A stretch of DNA of 64,000 bases from positions 23,702,913 through 23,766,912 of the forward strand of contig NC_046677.1 of the NCBI RefSeq assembly GCF_003369915.1, read 5' to 3'. Shown one piece after another: positions 61,218 through 64,000 of the stretch. The notes beneath the pieces were generated by a model. It searched no databases. It saw only the letters and a list, made by a program, of their open reading frames with translations, and was not told the origin of the DNA. The position numbers and the translations under genes are program-made. Source of the stretch: Drosophila miranda. Taxonomy: Eukaryota > Arthropoda > Insecta > Diptera > Drosophilidae. How positions within the stretch are numbered: position 1 is the first letter of the stretch; each line of letters starts with the position of its first letter.

Positions 61218-63875
61218 AGCCCTTGTGGCATATGCATCGCTCCACAATCGCATCATTTTGAGCAATTAAGTGTGTATTATCCGTTGCCGTGGCCACTGTC
61301 AAAGGGCCTTGAAAGCAACTTCAAAAACCCGAACCAGGCGACCCATCAGAGAGAGGTCCTGCCACTGCCCCTGCCCCTGCCCCTGCCACCGGAAGTACAT
61401 TGAATATATGTATGTACCGATGTATATGTGTGTACATATGCATCTGGTTGAGTGCGTGTGGCATGTAGTGCCCACCTCCCTCTCCTCCCGTGCTTTTCAG
61501 CAGCAAATTGTGCATTTATGTCGACAATGGCAGGCCATCAACAAAGCATCGGGATGGGCCACAGAATGGGATATAGGATATGCCATGTACTCGCTCATGG
61601 GATGCACTGAGTCGCCGAGTCCTCACAGCTTGTATTGTGATGCCTACTTTTACTTTTGTTCCGCCATGTCGGTCCTCCTGCCAGGAGGCTGGCTAGAGGC
61701 GTACTGCTGTCAAGTCTGTGGCGAGAGTAGGACCCCTCCGGGGGTTGACCCCGCTCTGGTGTGGGCAAGCGGAGATGGAGGGGAGTCGGGAGTCGGGAGT
61801 CGGGAGTGCTACTGTACTGCTGCATATCGCTGGAATTCACTTCTTGAAGGTTCCAGGGGAAAAGTCTGAGAAAAACTCTGATTACAGGGGCCCACTAGGG
61901 AGATGCTCTTCATCTGAATTCGAGAAAGAAATCGGTAGATATATGGAGGATACTAATAGTCAAACGAGCCTTTTTCTTTATTTCTCAGGTATATATTTGC
62001 TGGGTAAACTTTTAAGACACATTTCAAGCTTCTTCTTGGCTTTGGCCCCAATGATTTCTCCTTCACTTTATTGGCCTGTCCCTTGGGCTGTCACAAACAA
62101 GTGCGGCTAGCCAGTGCCACGCCCACCAGAAGCCAAGTGTTTCCCCCACTCCCCCAATGTCTCCTGGTCGCTGTCGCTGGCCAATTTAAAATTCAATTTA
62201 ATTTCAATTGATATTGGAAAATCTTTTCAGCAGCACTTCCTCCACGTCCTGCCATGTAGGAATCCTCTCACACGCAGCGGGGAAGCCCCATTAACAGTGG
62301 AGAGTTGGGAACGGACCCTCGACTTTGTGGTTGCCAAATGGCGACAAAAGTAACAGCCAGGCCACCACTCGGCGGAAAGGTGGGAAAACTCAAAAGCAAT
62401 TACATAACAGATTTCCTTACTTTTTCCGTGCCCAGGCACTCAAAGAGCAAGAAACTTTGTGGACAAATGGAATGCGGGGGCTTCTGAAACCAGACAGAGA
62501 ATCCCAAGAACAATAAATTATGCACAGGACATGAAAGACAGCAACCTGAACAGCAACCATAACAACACCACTTTGGATGCTGGATGGGAACAAACCGAAT
62601 CCGAATCGCAACCCTCCTGCGATAACACTAATTGCCCCGAAGGGCAAGGCGGTAGGTCCTGTCCTGAAAATGTCCTCGGGCAGCAGATTGTTTTCCCCGC
62701 AGATCCGCAAGTGTTTTCTTAGCAACGTCGTTACCCCAGCCGGGGGCCAGACACTCGACCAGATTTCCTACACGTTCCGGCAATCTCATAAATAAAAGCA
62801 AAATTTCATTAAGACAAATTATTGTCTATCAATATGTTGCCACGCACACAACCTGATGAACGATGGGAGAGAAGCCTCGAACTCTCGAAATGTTGCTCAT
62901 TTGCTGGGCTGTTGTGGGCCCTTCCCCCCCCTTTCCGATGGCTTCGTATTTGTATGTTGATGTAATAATATTTGCGGCTCATAATTGCATAAATTTTTAA
63001 ATCGAAACGCGTTCCCGGGCCGGGCCTTGTGCCTTGTGCAACCTGCTGCAATCTCTCTCATTGTTCTCTGCCCTTCAGTTCCGTTCCGTTCAGTTTGGTT
63101 GAGGTTGCGGTTCAGTTTGGTTTGGTTTTGGGTTAAATACGTAGAAATTAAATTAAATATGCCCGCGGTTAAATGTGCTGGCAGGTACACAAAAGGATTC
63201 CCAGACTAGGCCTAGGCTTTAAATCCAATTAGGATGTTCCATCAGTGGACGTGCCCCCGCAGGTGCTAAGTATGTGTGTTTTCAAGGCGCGTGCTTAGAG
63301 TCCCAGGTCCCCGGTCCTGGGAAAGGAAATCGTAGGCTAGATAGAAAGATTTCTCTCTCAACCTAATTGTTATGAGCGCATAAATTAACATTTTTCCAAC
63401 TATGCGGCTGTCAGAGAGTTCATCGATTTTCTCGCTTCGAAATGAAAGAAATTTCTCCCCCCCCCACCACACACCCAGAATTTCTTCGGGAATAGAACAA
63501 ATCGAGTGTGAAATTCGATAAGTGGCATTGTCTGAGAGCAGAGCCCGAACACGAACTTCCACTTCGGTGTCGATGGCGGCGGCAGAGTCTCTTGTGTTTA
63601 TGGACCACGGACCACGGACCCCGGGCCCGGGACCCCAAAAACGAAATAAGAAAACTATTACGCAAGAATTATGAATTGCGCTTCAGTTTATGTGACTTTT
63701 ACGATGGCAATTGAAATTTGTTTCTTGTTCTCATAAAACGAAAGTCCCTAAAGTTTTGATTCATGTGCCTTAAGTGGCTGTGGAGGACAGTTTTTCAGAG
63801 CCCCTGCACTTGACACTCGCTTGGGTGTGGTCTCTATTATAATTATAAGTATTTTGTAAATATTGGAAGAGTATA

Positions 63876-63912
63876 CGATGAGTATGCGATGAGTATGCGA
63901 TGAGTATGCGAT
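63876..63912. repeat. 12-bp tandem repeat, three copies
   Basis: Units of gatgagtatgcg, preceded by a one-base variant (gagtatacg). Confidence 0.8.
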
Positions 63913-64000
63913 TATTGGAAGATTTTTCTGTATCTATTTATTTATTTGGTTTTCTGTCCTAGGGCTACAAGATGAGGCACTAGTCACACAAATGATGTTA

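Larger units (their letters stand above)
56860..64000. other. Gene-free 7.1-kb stretch
   Basis: No frame with a recognisable domain was found; the longest (about 200 codons near 61.3-61.9 kb) has a composition expected of chance. Low-complexity tracts are listed separately. It could be intergenic, or intronic to a gene outside the window. Confidence 0.45.

Noticed and set aside
61270-61869. 199-codon open frame, plus strand
   Set aside because: Composition follows CCCTGC and GT repeats, with no domain or splice partners and a neighbouring frame equally open; likely chance.

Overview
This is a Drosophila nuclear window. Evidence: compact genes with 50-150 bp GT-AG introns; housekeeping promoters with Motif 1 (GGTCACACTG), Motif 6-like GGTATATTT units and DRE (TATCGATA); INE-1/DINE-1 fragments; and fly gene families. 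ScpX, a ScpX-like thiolase and a UGT cluster lie together as I remember them in D. melanogaster 37B, so the window is probably Muller element B. The exact species cannot be fixed; an obscura-group or other non-melanogaster fly is a guess.

Layout. 1-14.8 kb has no gene I can support. It holds INE-1 remnants on both sides of a 1.9 kb long inverted repeat, a possible TA-flanked MITE and microsatellites. 15-39 kb is gene-dense: a TTLL4-type tubulin glutamylase (+), an RSBN1/KDM9-type gene (+), a decayed LINE piece, ScpX (-), condensin Cap-D2 (-), two tandem THAP-coiled-coil genes (-), and a second thiolase (+) that is a near-identical inverted partner of ScpX without the SCP2 domain. 39-47 kb has three UDP-glycosyltransferases on the minus strand. 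47-53.7 kb is empty of recognisable genes.

At 53.7-56.7 kb lies the most interesting locus: two divergent, paralogous small genes. Each has a TATA promoter, a 3-codon uORF, a ~50-residue ORF A with an intron in the same phase, and a second ORF B on the same presumed transcript. The remaining 7 kb is non-coding with simple repeats.

The genes are mostly independent. ScpX and its partner are peroxisomal thiolases, both with a PTS1 tail. The UGTs are ER detoxification enzymes with KXKXX tails. RSBN1, ScpX and Cap-D2 share a promoter module about 100 bp long. All exon coordinates were derived by reading splice sites and frames by eye; no alignment or database search was run.
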